A DNA stretch of 46,528 nucleotides from CAZOEL01 sp964578835 (GTDB lineage: Bacteria; Desulfobacterota; Syntrophobacteria; Syntrophobacterales; Syntrophobacteraceae), in contig CAZOEL010000058.1 of NCBI GenBank assembly GCA_964578835.1, forward strand, positions 1 to 46,528, given 5' to 3'. Positions 16,338 to 24,497 of this stretch are shown here, one piece after another. Positions within the stretch are counted from its first letter, which is position 1. Each line of letters starts with the position of its first letter. A program made the position numbers and the translations under genes. Under the pieces are notes generated by a model, which worked only from the letters and a program-made list of their open reading frames with translations, did not search any database and was not told the origin of the DNA.

Positions 16338-17908
16338 GCCTCCTTCAACGGTTTCATCAAGCCCAGACCCAAAAAACGCATACAGCCAAGAGCAACCGGT
16401 CCCTGAACGGCACGATCAAATCGTATCGTCACATGCCTCAAAAGATGGCTGGTTCTTCCGTTAAGCCTAGAGCCGCCTCTTGCCTTCATTTGCCAGCTCG
16501 GAGGCGCTCCGTGAAGCGGCGAATGGCTATCGGAGGAGATCTCGGTCACTAAATCCGGATCAATGCCTAGCATGCGGATGCTCTCGAGGATAATTCCAGG
16601 TTCGCCGCCTGTTTTCTTTTTAGGAAAATGACCAAACACCATGGGCGTCGCCGTAGTCCAGATCCTCGACGGCCCCAACCAGCTCGAAAGATCGAGAGTA
16701 GCAATCGGTGGATCATCCGCCGGAACTTCCATCAATCGCCATGTGCCGATACCTGGAATGCGGAGGCCTTTTTTTTCCAGGCGAAGCAGTCCTGCCGCAA
16801 GCAACTGCAAGGCCTCCTCAGATGGATTGCGCGGCACGAGCACCGCCACTCCTTTAATCGTTCCATCGGCATGTCGCACCCGGGAATGGACAAAAGGCAG
16901 AGCGGCAAATGCTATGTGCGGCCGCTTTGTAACAGAGGAGTCAGGTTCGTGGCCGCTTATGATAGCAGGTATTTTAGAGTAACAGTTCCGGGCGTCCTCA
17001 GGCGCTGGAATTCCATTGCGCCAGTTGTCGCATCCGCAGGCTTCGTCATGAACACATCGGATCAAAGCTCTACGTAAAGCGTGCGTGATCTTAAGCGTCG
17101 ATTCTATCGCTAAAGTAGGATCGCTCGGCTGCGGTCTGAAGATGTACATGCGCTCGAGAATAGTATTCGCAGCTTCCGTTTCCTGCGGCTTAAAGGCAAT
17201 TTCTCGATACCTTCGCAGCAAAGACGGCTCAGGTTTTCCTCCGTCACGCTTATACTTCTCGATCAGGTAGTCAATTCGGCCATCCTCCGGCACTCGTAGC
17301 TGAACCTGGCCTAATGGATCCGGCGCCAAGCTGACAGGAGGAGGATTATCCACGATGCTCACCTGGACCAATGAGCGAGAACGGCCAAGATAAGTCACAT
17401 GCCTGCAAATCCTTCGGAGTACAGCTAAATGCTCGGCCGGTTCAGCGTTCGGCCAGACAAAATGCACAACCGGGTCGTCAGGTATAACTGCCGGGACAGG
17501 CAATGCCGCTCTTTTGCGGAAAACCGGTATCAGGTTTAGCGCAGCTTTTTCTTTTTTGCGCTTCGCCTCGACCGGATCTTTTGCTCCCTTCGAGGCTTCA
17601 AGAGAGACAGGAATCTCCGTTGGATCTGGATTGGAGGGCATATGCACATAAGGCGCTGACCGGGTTTGTGCTTCAGAAAAGGCCAACTCCGGGGCCTCAC
17701 ATTGGGCTAGCCATCGCAAAGCGTTCTCCGCAGGCTTTGGCAGGTTTCCTTGAGCCTCACTGCCATCCGCCAACTCTGAAGCTGCGGCAACCAAGGCTGA
17801 ATAGAGCCGGTCCGGGTGAGGCGGCCACTCAGCGGTCGAACGGTTAGGATCGTCGTGTCGAGTCGCCATGCAGACCTTGGTAAGATATTCAACTCTCAGC
17901 GCCAGCAT
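16334..17908 (-). CDS. csb2: Csb2, Cas5-Cas6 fusion of the type I-G complex
   Basis: A 524-residue protein of the GSU0054 family. I take ATG at 17908 as start because the family begins MLALRVEYLT...; a frame extending to 17947 would add 13 residues. The N-terminal part has AEWPPHPDRLYSALVAAASE, characteristic of Csb2. The C-terminus has a glycine-rich loop and RFDRAVQGPVALG, the Cas6-like RAMP fold. In type I-G this fusion gives both the Cas5 subunit and the Cas6 nuclease that cuts pre-crRNA at the repeat hairpin, so no separate cas6 is needed. It overlaps csb1 by 20 bp and cas3 by 4 bp. Confidence 0.9.
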   Translation of the reverse strand: MLALRVEYLTKVCMATRHDDPNRSTAEWPPHPDRLYSALVAAASELADGSEAQGNLPKPAENALRWLAQCEAPELAFSEAQTRSAPYVHMPSNPDPTEIPVSLEASKGAKDPVEAKRKKEKAALNLIPVFRKRAALPVPAVIPDDPVVHFVWPNAEPAEHLAVLRRICRHVTYLGRSRSLVQVSIVDNPPPVSLAPDPLGQVQLRVPEDGRIDYLIEKYKRDGGKPEPSLLRRYREIAFKPQETEAANTILERMYIFRPQPSDPTLAIESTLKITHALRRALIRCVHDEACGCDNWRNGIPAPEDARNCYSKIPAIISGHEPDSSVTKRPHIAFAALPFVHSRVRHADGTIKGVAVLVPRNPSEEALQLLAAGLLRLEKKGLRIPGIGTWRLMEVPADDPPIATLDLSSWLGPSRIWTTATPMVFGHFPKKKTGGEPGIILESIRMLGIDPDLVTEISSDSHSPLHGAPPSWQMKARGGSRLNGRTSHLLRHVTIRFDRAVQGPVALGCMRFLGLGLMKPLKEA

Positions 17909-19262
17909 CGAGTTCCTCCTCACTCTCTTCCTCAGGGCCTCTCGCATCGCTGCGTTTCACCAATTCGAGCAACTGTGGCAATGGCTGAGTAAGAATGACC
18001 TCACGCTGCCATCCGAGACTGCAATTATCCTCTGCATTCTTGATTGCTTGGTCGAGCATTCCACGAAGCTCATCAGCGCTGCCGAGCATGAAGGGTCCAG
18101 GACTGCCTGAACCTCCGATCTGCTCTAATAGAGGAGCACTCTCTGGAACCAGATCGCAGCGCGAGCGCAAGCAGTAGCCATAACTCTCATGCTGCAGCGC
18201 CAAGGCGTATATGGCGAGCGTTGCGAGCACGGTTCTCGCCGCGTTGTTCCGCTCATCATCGTGATTGTCTTTGATCGGAAAACGCAGGCGCCGGAGCTGT
18301 GCAAGGGAGAGAGTCCAGGTATGCATGGCGTATTCCATGGTGACACCACCTGCCTTTATGGCATGCGCCTCAATGTTTCTTCCGCTGAGGATGTCGGGCA
18401 GGAGATTGAGGTGCTGCTTGCGTATCTCTGCACGGTCTCCAAAACGCTCAATATCTGGCGTCACATTGCCATGGACTATGTCTGAGGGCTTTCCTTTGCC
18501 GAATAATTTATGTTTCTTCTGAGCATCTATTTCGATGTTCTCTTCTTCTGCTCCTATCCATCCTCCCTTTTCATCCTGCAAGGCCCATCCACCGCCCTTA
18601 CGCCGATAGATCTTCGCTGAATCTGCTCGGATGCCTAATGGATCGATGCGACTGCGGGTGCGGACACCAGGGACAATATTCACGCCTATAATCTCTGAGA
18701 CTACCGCACGCGGGATTTTTGCAGCGTTTGCGCCTTCGCCACTTGTAGAGTCCCACGTTCCAAACAACAAGACCGTTGGACAGTATTTGTAGAAAGCAGT
18801 GGCATGGTGAGGTCGTGCACTGACGATTTCCTTGCCGATGTTAGATTCACGAAAGCTTGAGTCGTTGAGACGGCTATCACGAAGAATGGCGTCATGGATG
18901 CGGTGTGGAGTTGTAAGTGAAGTTATCCAGCCGTGATTCTCGATATGTAGCGCCACTATAGGCAAATCGCACTTTGGCGCTTTGGCATCGACTTTCATTT
19001 CACGCCAAGTCGGTAGAAAAGCGTCTAAGAGAGCTTCCTCCATGCGATTGGCCTGACTTTGAACGCTATCGAGCAGCACACAGGGCACGATGGCATCGCC
19101 AATCCTTCGATCTTCGACCGCATATACTCCTCCGACGTATGTAGGAGGAAAAACTTTGCTGCCCGGTCCACCAGATGGCTGTGATTTTGTAATACTTCTA
19201 AATGCTGCAGCATTTCCTGCTACGGCCCTCTCAATAACTTCGAGAGTCAACTCGTCTTGCAT
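17889..19262 (-). CDS. csb1: Csb1 (Cas7), backbone of the type I-G crRNA complex
   Basis: A 457-residue RAMP protein of the GSU0053 family. ATG at 19262 is chosen because AAAGGAGAACCGG stands just before it and the family begins MxDELTLEVIERAVAG; the open frame continues to 19352 without a good site. Hallmarks are GGPGSKVFPPTYVGG near residues 30-45 and VLLDSVQSQANRMEEALLDA near 60-80, the latter highly conserved in Csb1. It multimerises along the crRNA. It is the first gene of the minus-strand csb1-csb2-cas3-(12229) operon. The promoter should lie in 19263-19735, to the left of the arm-site region. Confidence 0.93.
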   Translation of the reverse strand: MQDELTLEVIERAVAGNAAAFRSITKSQPSGGPGSKVFPPTYVGGVYAVEDRRIGDAIVPCVLLDSVQSQANRMEEALLDAFLPTWREMKVDAKAPKCDLPIVALHIENHGWITSLTTPHRIHDAILRDSRLNDSSFRESNIGKEIVSARPHHATAFYKYCPTVLLFGTWDSTSGEGANAAKIPRAVVSEIIGVNIVPGVRTRSRIDPLGIRADSAKIYRRKGGGWALQDEKGGWIGAEEENIEIDAQKKHKLFGKGKPSDIVHGNVTPDIERFGDRAEIRKQHLNLLPDILSGRNIEAHAIKAGGVTMEYAMHTWTLSLAQLRRLRFPIKDNHDDERNNAARTVLATLAIYALALQHESYGYCLRSRCDLVPESAPLLEQIGGSGSPGPFMLGSADELRGMLDQAIKNAEDNCSLGWQREVILTQPLPQLLELVKRSDARGPEEESEEELDAGAES

Positions 19263-19735
19263 CCGGTTCTCCTTTCGACACTTGTATTGGCTTCCTAAAA
19301 TGAGGTGCTTCAGGGATTGCTCACCGACACAATTCCATTTCAACTCTTTCATGCACCGATGGAAATTCTTCCATCAACTCAGCAGCGCCAATCGGACAGC
19401 GCAAATATTTGGATATTCATTCATTGGCATAATTTTCATGCGGACGGAGCGTTTCAGTGATAATGGCCGGAGTCTGGCCGGCAACGGCGACAAGTATGTT
19501 TTTCTTAAGAGATGGAGCTGAAGGCATCGACTCACAAGACTCTAGCCTCAATGGGCGGAACGTTCAAAAAAAGCAATGAATTCAGTCCAGGATGATGCAA
19601 CAAACGTGTAAAGGTTACCTGATAAGTAGCAGAGGAGGATGGATTGCACAACTCTAAAATAGTTTATGTCGAGATGGCATTGATTATGGATCAGCGGAAA
19701 GAGATTCTTAAATTAGTAAAAACGAGGCGACGACC

Positions 19736-19828
19736 GCGGGACAAAGCGGGACATATGCGACAGCCCTACGAGAGATAACACGTCCTTTTAAAAAGCGGGA
19801 CAGGAGCGGGATAAAATAAGGCGGGACA
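19736..19828. repeat. GCGGGACA repeats, candidate right arm-type sites
   Basis: GCGGGACA occurs at 19736-19743, 19746-19753, 19795-19802 and 19821-19828, and as GCGGGATA at 19806-19813. Spacings within pairs are 10-11 bp, about one helical turn. They lie 45-140 bp inside the right att core. The pair at 19795/19806 repeats the left-end pair (2548/2559) with the same spacing and flanks. Confidence 0.6.
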
Positions 19829-19860
19829 AAAAAGAGGTTAGCGGAATTTCCGCTAACCTC
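19828..19860 (-). terminator. tRNA-Arg terminator
   Basis: On the minus strand, 13 bp behind the tRNA 3' end, GAGGTTAGCGGAA (plus 19834-19846) pairs with TTCCGCTAACCTC (19848-19860). A run of six Ts follows (plus-strand A at 19828-19833). It is a strong intrinsic terminator. Confidence 0.85.
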
Positions 19861-19872
19861 TTGATTTTCTTA

Positions 19873-19918
19873 GCGCGCCCGACAAGATTCGAACTTGTGA
19901 CCTACGGATTCGTAGTCC
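19873..19918 (-). repeat. attR: Attachment site (right), within tRNA-Arg
   Basis: This is the partner of 2383-2428: 46 bp, one mismatch. It comprises the 3' part of the intact tRNA from the anticodon loop to the acceptor end, so integration left a functional tRNA gene. Confidence 0.9.
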
Positions 19919-19947
19919 GGCACTCTATCCAGCTGAGCTACGGGCGC
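19874..19947 (-). tRNA. tRNA-Arg (anticodon ACG)
   Basis: On the minus strand the gene starts GCGCCCGTAGCTCAGCTGG, with an anticodon arm CCGGA-CTACGAA-TCCGT giving anticodon ACG. The T arm is ACAAG-TTCGAAT-CTTGT and the acceptor closes GCGCCCG/CGGGCGC. It has 74 nt and no encoded CCA. Its 3' half is the integration target of the island, and an intrinsic terminator follows. Confidence 0.95.
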
Positions 19948-20303
19948 TAAATGAACTTTTTTTGTCTATCAGAGTTCCCCGATGGAGGCAAGAAAAAAAA
20001 GCCGGCAGTTCTTATTTTGGTCTTTCGACGGAACAAGGAGTCCTTTGACTGGCTGACACGGCATAAATCGCTCATCCATGTCGTTCTATCATCTCAATCA
20101 AGAAGACCACACGCTGAAACTTATCATCACTACAAATCCTTATCTCTATCCAGGCGCATGGTCCACTTCAACGCCGGCCATCTTGAACTGAAGGAGTATT
20201 CCCATCCATCGAGCAAGGATAGAGGGCGAGAGAGGCTTGAGATGTACAAAAAAGTCTTTCGTAAGAGCGGAAATTTTACATGATATATGACGCTTAGCCG
20301 AGA
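19948..20303. other. Intergenic region between tRNA-Arg and phoU
   Basis: No supported gene. A 110-codon plus-strand frame at 19951-20283 has no ribosome-binding site and no recognisable family. The segment should contain the tRNA-Arg promoter and the phoU transcript end. Confidence 0.4.
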
Positions 20304-21005
20304 TCAGGCCAGGCTTCCAGGTATTTCCTTTTCCTTGTCATCAAGCTCCACCATTTCGCCGGTCACAGTGAAAACGACGCGCTCACAAATGTTGATCACT
20401 CTGTCCGCAGCTCGCTCGAGATTGTGAGCGACCCAGATCAAATAGCTTGCGCGCTCGATGACCTTGGGATCGACGATGATGTAAGTCATGAGCTCACGAA
20501 ATATCTGATCGTAGATTGCGTCCATCTCGTCATCTTCGTCGGGTATGGCCTTGGCGAGATCCACGTCCCGATCCACAAAAGCATGCAGAGACCGGTGGAG
20601 CATTTCGCAAGCTTTTTCCGCCATGCGAGGGATATCAATCAGGGGCTTAAGAAGTGGAGCAGAACCGATTTTTAAGGAAATTCGGGCGATGCCCTTGCCG
20701 TAATCGCCAATCCGCTCCAATTCAGAGGCAATCTCCAAAATCGCAGCTAACAAACGCAGGTCGCCAGCCATAGGCTGTTGAGTGGCTATCAACACCAGCA
20801 CTGCGTGCTCAATGCTAAATCGTTTCTGGTTCAAGAGCTTATCAGCATCCACGATATGGCGCGATGCTGTGAGATCCCTTTGCTTAAGCGCCTCGACAGA
20901 CGTTAAGATGGCTTTTTCCACCATTAGCCCAAGCTCAAGAAGCTCACCCTGTATCCGCTGTAATTCCTGCTCGAAGATTTTTCCCGCCATACGCCGTATT
21001 TGCAC
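20304..21005 (-). CDS. phoU: PhoU, phosphate signalling regulator
   Basis: A 233-residue all-helical protein with two PhoU repeats (about 12-115 and 120-215). Motifs are ERIGDYGKGIARI in the first repeat and NLERAADRVINICERV in the second, matching the metal-binding E-R-x-x-D signature. PhoU couples the Pst transporter to the PhoR kinase and prevents excess phosphate uptake. It is the last gene of the pst cluster on this strand, 213 bp behind pstB. The start is uncertain: GTG at 21005 or ATG at 20990, neither with an ideal ribosome-binding site. No phoR/phoB is in the window. Confidence 0.93.
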   Translation of the reverse strand: MQIRRMAGKIFEQELQRIQGELLELGLMVEKAILTSVEALKQRDLTASRHIVDADKLLNQKRFSIEHAVLVLIATQQPMAGDLRLLAAILEIASELERIGDYGKGIARISLKIGSAPLLKPLIDIPRMAEKACEMLHRSLHAFVDRDVDLAKAIPDEDDEMDAIYDQIFRELMTYIIVDPKVIERASYLIWVAHNLERAADRVINICERVVFTVTGEMVELDDKEKEIPGSLA

Positions 21006-21218
21006 TCCATATCATGATGACAATCTTGAGCTTCTCTTTTCAAGTTCAAAGGCGCCCCCAACGATAGCGCCGGAGAGCGTTCCGATGCACCGCCTCACGG
21101 TCGCGCCAAGGCAAAGAGGCTCATAAAATAGAAGCCGCATTTAATCAAAATATAATTCTTGCCTAACGCCGCGAAAATTCCAGAAGGACGCAAAAGAAAA
21201 AATTTCTGCGACCGACAG

Positions 21219-21974
21219 CTATCCAGCTCGTCCCGTGATGTAATCTTCGGTCAGCTTTTGGCCGGGGCGTGTGAAAATCGTTTCCGTCACGTCGAACTCA
21301 ACCAATACTCCCATCCAGAAGAAACCGGTCCAATCTGAGACGCGGGAAGCCTGCTGCATGTTGTGGGTGACGATGACAATGCTGTAGTCTTCTTTGAGCT
21401 CCCGCATCAATTCCTCGACTTCCTGCGTGGCGATCGGGTCGAGCGCCGAACAGGGCTCATCCATGAGGATGACTTCGGGCTTGACGGCAATGGCGCGAGC
21501 GATGCAAAGCCGCTGCTGCTGGCCAAGTGAAAGAGATTGAGCGTCCTGCTTGAGCTTATCCTTAACTTCATCCCAAAGGCCGGCCCCACGTAGACTCTCT
21601 TCTACAATGCCCGCAAGATCCTCTTTACCCTTGTGCAGCCCGAGCACGCGCGGGCCAAAGGCAGTGTTATCGAAGATCGACTGGGGAAAAGGATTGGGAC
21701 GCTGAAAGACCATTCCGACGCGCCGCCTCAGATCAACTACATCCGTACCGCGTGAGTATATATTGTTGCCGTCGAGCAGCACTTCACCCTCCGCTCTTGC
21801 GCCGCGTATCGTATCGTTCATGCGGTTCAGGCAGCGCAAAAAAGTGGATTTGCCACAGCCCGACGGACCGATCAGGGCGGTGATCTGGCACTCCTGAATG
21901 TTCATAGAAATATCGGACAAAGCAATTTTGCTTCCGTAATAGAAATTCAGATGCTCGACTTTAATTTTTTCCAT
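21219..21974 (-). CDS. pstB: PstB, phosphate ABC transporter ATPase (copy closest to phoU)
   Basis: A 251-residue ABC ATPase. Walker A is GPSGCGKST, Walker B is ILMDEPCSALDP, the H loop is VTHNMQQASRVSD, and the C-terminus GQKLTEDYITGRAG is the usual PstB ending. The ABC signature reads LSLGQQQRL instead of the usual LSGGQQQRL, so one glycine is replaced by leucine. It energises phosphate import through PstC/PstA. It begins 11 bp after a second PstB-like gene. By its near-canonical motifs this is the main PstB. Confidence 0.93.
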   Translation of the reverse strand: MEKIKVEHLNFYYGSKIALSDISMNIQECQITALIGPSGCGKSTFLRCLNRMNDTIRGARAEGEVLLDGNNIYSRGTDVVDLRRRVGMVFQRPNPFPQSIFDNTAFGPRVLGLHKGKEDLAGIVEESLRGAGLWDEVKDKLKQDAQSLSLGQQQRLCIARAIAVKPEVILMDEPCSALDPIATQEVEELMRELKEDYSIVIVTHNMQQASRVSDWTGFFWMGVLVEFDVTETIFTRPGQKLTEDYITGRAG

Positions 21975-21985
21975 CTATCGCTTCG

Positions 21986-22744
21986 CTATCCAAATCTACC
22001 GGTAACGTAGTCTTCCGTGCGTCTATTCTTGGGAGTAGTGAATATTTCGGTTCCGGGCCTGTATTCGATCAATTCTCCCATGAGGAAGAACGCGGCGTAA
22101 TCGGATACGCGAGCGGCCTGCTGAACGCTATGGGGAACAATGATGATGGTGTAGCTCTGTTTGAGCTCGAAAAGGGACTCTTCCACCTTTCTTGTCGATA
22201 TCGGATCAAGGCCGGAAGTAGGCTCGTCGAGAAGCAATATTTCCGGTTCGAGAGCGAGGCTGCGGGCGATGCAAAGCCTCTGTTGCTGACCGCCGGAGAG
22301 AGCGGTGGCAGGGCTGTCGAGCCGATCCTTCACCTCATCCCACAAGGCGCCCTGAATCAGGCTCCGCTCCACGATTTCATCCAACTGGTTATGGTCGCGA
22401 ATGCCGGAAAGCTTTGGACCATAGGTAATGTTTTCCCGAATGGTTCCGGGCAAAGGCAAAGGCAGAGCGAACACCATGCCGACGCGCCTTCGCAAGCTGG
22501 AAACAATTGTCCCCGCGGCATAGATGTCCTGGCCATCGATCAGGATGCGCCCGGTCATCTTCGTACCCTCGACAAGGTCGTTGAGGCGATTGATGAGGCG
22601 CAAAAGCGTGGTCTTGCCTCCTCCAGCGGGGCCAAAAAAAACGGTAATCGCATTGGCGGCCACATCTAGCGCAATATCGCGCAGCACAAGGTTTTCGCCA
22701 TAAGAGTAGCCGACTTTTTCTATGCATATCTTTGGCTCTACCAT
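21986..22744 (-). CDS. pstB: Second PstB-like ATPase
   Basis: A 252-residue paralogue of the next gene. Walker A is GPAGGGKTT, the signature is the canonical LSGGQQQRL, Walker B is ILLLDEPTSGLDP, and the H loop is VPHSVQQAARVSD (Pro where PstB usually has Thr). The C-terminus NRRTEDYVTGRFG still matches PstB. Its start codon overlaps the pstA stop (ATGGTAG), so it is coupled to the permease. It probably forms a mixed or alternative ATPase with PstB; the different Walker A suggests divergence after duplication. Confidence 0.85.
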   Translation of the reverse strand: MVEPKICIEKVGYSYGENLVLRDIALDVAANAITVFFGPAGGGKTTLLRLINRLNDLVEGTKMTGRILIDGQDIYAAGTIVSSLRRRVGMVFALPLPLPGTIRENITYGPKLSGIRDHNQLDEIVERSLIQGALWDEVKDRLDSPATALSGGQQQRLCIARSLALEPEILLLDEPTSGLDPISTRKVEESLFELKQSYTIIIVPHSVQQAARVSDYAAFFLMGELIEYRPGTEIFTTPKNRRTEDYVTGRFG

Positions 22745-23583
22745 TGTCTTTTCCGCCTGAAATAGCTGCGAATGACCGTCGCCACGAGGTTCATGGAGAG
22801 CACAAGAGCAAGGAGCACAAGCGCGGTTCCGTACTGGACGTCTGCAGGCATTCCGGGAACCTGCGTGCTTATTACGTAAAGATGGTACGGAAGCGCCATT
22901 GTTTGATCGAAAGGAGACTGCGGAAGGCGTGGAAGATAAAACGCGGCCACTGTAAAAAGGATGGGCGCGGTTTCTCCCGCAGCGCGAAGCAACCCCAGGA
23001 TGACGCCGGTGATAATGCCCGGCAGCGCCTGAGGCAAAACGATGTGTCGAATGCCCTGCCAGCGGGTCCCGCCGAGACTGGCGCTAACAGTTCGAAATTC
23101 GGTGGGAACGGCGCGTAACGCCTCCTCCGCCGTGCTTATGATGACAGGCAGGGTCATGATGGCGAGAGTCAGAGCCCCAGCCAAAATGGATGTTCCCATT
23201 TCCATGAATAGGACGAACAGCCCCAGGCCGAAGAGGCCGTAAACGACCGAAGGAATGCCAGCAAGATTGACGATCGCAAGGCGTATGCAGCGGGTGAGCC
23301 AGGTGTCGCGAGCATACTCCGCCAGGTAAATCGTTCCGCCAACTCCTACGGGAATGGCGGCTAACGCCGTTCCGAGCGTGAGCAGCAGCGTGCCGACGAT
23401 GGCTGGAAAAATTCCGCCCTCCCTCATCCCGTCATAGGGCATGGCGGTCAGAAACTCCCAGGATATCGCGCTCATCCCCTCAGCGACTATAACTCCAAGA
23501 ACGAGCAAAATGGGAGCCACCACGACCACGGTAATTAGAATCAACAGGGCGAAGCCTACTCTCTGCTGTAGGTAGCGGTTCAT
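22738..23583 (-). CDS. pstA: PstA, phosphate ABC transporter permease
   Basis: A 281-residue inner-membrane permease with about six transmembrane helices. The binding-protein-dependent transport domain carries EALRAVPTEFRTVSASLGGTR (EAA loop), then GLLRAAGETAPILFT, typical of PstA. I choose ATG at 23583, which shares its A with the pstC stop (TAATG). The open frame running further to 23919 only overlaps pstC and carries no transporter sequence. It pairs with PstC to form the phosphate channel. Confidence 0.92.
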   Translation of the reverse strand: MNRYLQQRVGFALLILITVVVVAPILLVLGVIVAEGMSAISWEFLTAMPYDGMREGGIFPAIVGTLLLTLGTALAAIPVGVGGTIYLAEYARDTWLTRCIRLAIVNLAGIPSVVYGLFGLGLFVLFMEMGTSILAGALTLAIMTLPVIISTAEEALRAVPTEFRTVSASLGGTRWQGIRHIVLPQALPGIITGVILGLLRAAGETAPILFTVAAFYLPRLPQSPFDQTMALPYHLYVISTQVPGMPADVQYGTALVLLALVLSMNLVATVIRSYFRRKRQW

Positions 23584-24497
23584 TAGCGAAGCCCTCCTTT
23601 GCGCCGCTTTTTGAAGATGGTTGTTGCGGCGGCGAGGTTTATGAGAAAAGTAAGGAGGAATAGAATAACCCCAATACCGAAAAGAGCGTGGTAATGAACG
23701 CTGCCCTGGGCGACTTCGCCCATCTCGGCGGCCACCGTGGCAGTCATGGTCCGGGCGGGTTTGAACAGGGAGTCGAGGCTCAGCGGCATTCTGGCGGCGT
23801 TTCCCGTAACCATCATCACCGCCATCGTCTCTCCGATAGCGCGGCCCATGCCGAGCATTACCGCAGTCACAATGCCGGACCGGGCGGCGGGAACCACCAC
23901 TCGCCAGATCGTCTGCCACTGAGTGGCCCCCATGGCGAGGCCCGCGTCGCGGTAGCTTTTCGGAACGGTGTCCAAGGCATCCTCCGCAACGCTGATAATT
24001 GTCGGCAGAGCCATGTAAGCCAGGACGACGGATCCGGTAAAAACGGTGAGCCCCGTTGGGACATCAAGAGTTTCGCGGATAAAAGGCGCTACAAGGTGCA
24101 TTCCGAAAAAGCCCAGAACAACGGATGGGATGCCGGCCAGCACCTCGATCATGGGCTTCAGGACTTCTCGAGCCCATTCCGGCGCCACCTCGCGCACGAA
24201 TACGGCCGTTGCGACGCCAAGAGGCAGGGCGATGACAATCGCGCTCACTGTAACCAAAATCGATCCCAGGATCAGAGGCAGAGTTCCGAAAAAGTTGAAG
24301 GTGGGATACCATTGTGTTCCGAAAAGATTGCCGGGAGGGACCTCAAAGACTACGGGAATCCCCTCTCGAAGCAGAAAAATGAAGATGAGCAGCACAAAGC
24401 CAATAGTGGAGAAGCCGAGCACTCGAATGAGAGCTTCAATGACGAATTCAAGGCGATTTCCCCGAAGGTTTGCTGTATTCTCCGTACGAATCATCAT
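23583..24497 (-). CDS. pstC: PstC, phosphate ABC transporter permease
   Basis: A 304-residue permease with an N-terminal helix (about 20-45) and a long periplasmic loop. The transport domain has EDALDTVPKSYRDAGLAMGA (EAA loop), then GMGRAIGETMAVMMVTGNA, the PstC signature. ATG at 24497 overlaps the pstS stop as ATGA. With PstA it forms the transmembrane pore; PstB proteins bind its cytoplasmic EAA loops. The frame is intact and of normal length. Confidence 0.93.
   Translation of the reverse strand: MMIRTENTANLRGNRLEFVIEALIRVLGFSTIGFVLLIFIFLLREGIPVVFEVPPGNLFGTQWYPTFNFFGTLPLILGSILVTVSAIVIALPLGVATAVFVREVAPEWAREVLKPMIEVLAGIPSVVLGFFGMHLVAPFIRETLDVPTGLTVFTGSVVLAYMALPTIISVAEDALDTVPKSYRDAGLAMGATQWQTIWRVVVPAARSGIVTAVMLGMGRAIGETMAVMMVTGNAARMPLSLDSLFKPARTMTATVAAEMGEVAQGSVHYHALFGIGVILFLLTFLINLAAATTIFKKRRKGGLR

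Larger units (their letters stand above)
19263..19873. other. Right-end non-coding region of the island
   Basis: About 600 bp between the csb1 start and the right att core carry no gene I can support. They hold the presumed csb1 promoter, the GCGGGACA repeat cluster and the tRNA-Arg terminator. In an excised circle this segment would join the left end and make up one arm of attP. Confidence 0.5.
2383..19918. mobile_element. tRNA-Arg-integrated element carrying a type I-G CRISPR-Cas system
   Basis: The element is bounded by the 46-bp tRNA-derived direct repeat at 2383-2428 and 19873-19918. It carries an integrase just inside the left end, candidate arm sites at both ends, small regulator-like genes, a primase-polymerase/helicase gene with an iteron-like region, a methyltransferase remnant, a zinc-ribbon protein typical of mobile elements, and a CRISPR array with four cas genes. 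I see no capsid, portal, terminase, relaxase or type IV secretion genes. It is therefore best described as an integrative plasmid-like or satellite-like element rather than a full prophage or conjugative element. Reading the ends as recombination partners follows established integrase biology; activity is not shown. Confidence 0.85.

Noticed and set aside
11097..19262. A type III or type I-E reading of the CRISPR locus
   Set aside because: There is no Cas10, Csm/Cmr, Cse or separate Cas6 protein; Csb1, Csb2 and Cas3 with C-terminal HD point to type I-G.
2383..19918. The island as a complete prophage
   Set aside because: No terminase, portal, capsid or tail gene is visible between the att sites.
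19951..20283. A 110-codon frame next to tRNA-Arg
   Set aside because: No ribosome-binding site, no family, and it starts 4 bp from the tRNA.
22130..22669. A 179-codon plus-strand frame opposite the second pstB
   Set aside because: It is a shadow of a conserved ABC ATPase gene.
22738..23919. A 393-residue version of PstA
   Set aside because: The first 112 residues overlap pstC in another frame and are low-complexity Arg/Gly/His-rich sequence; the true start is ATG 23583.
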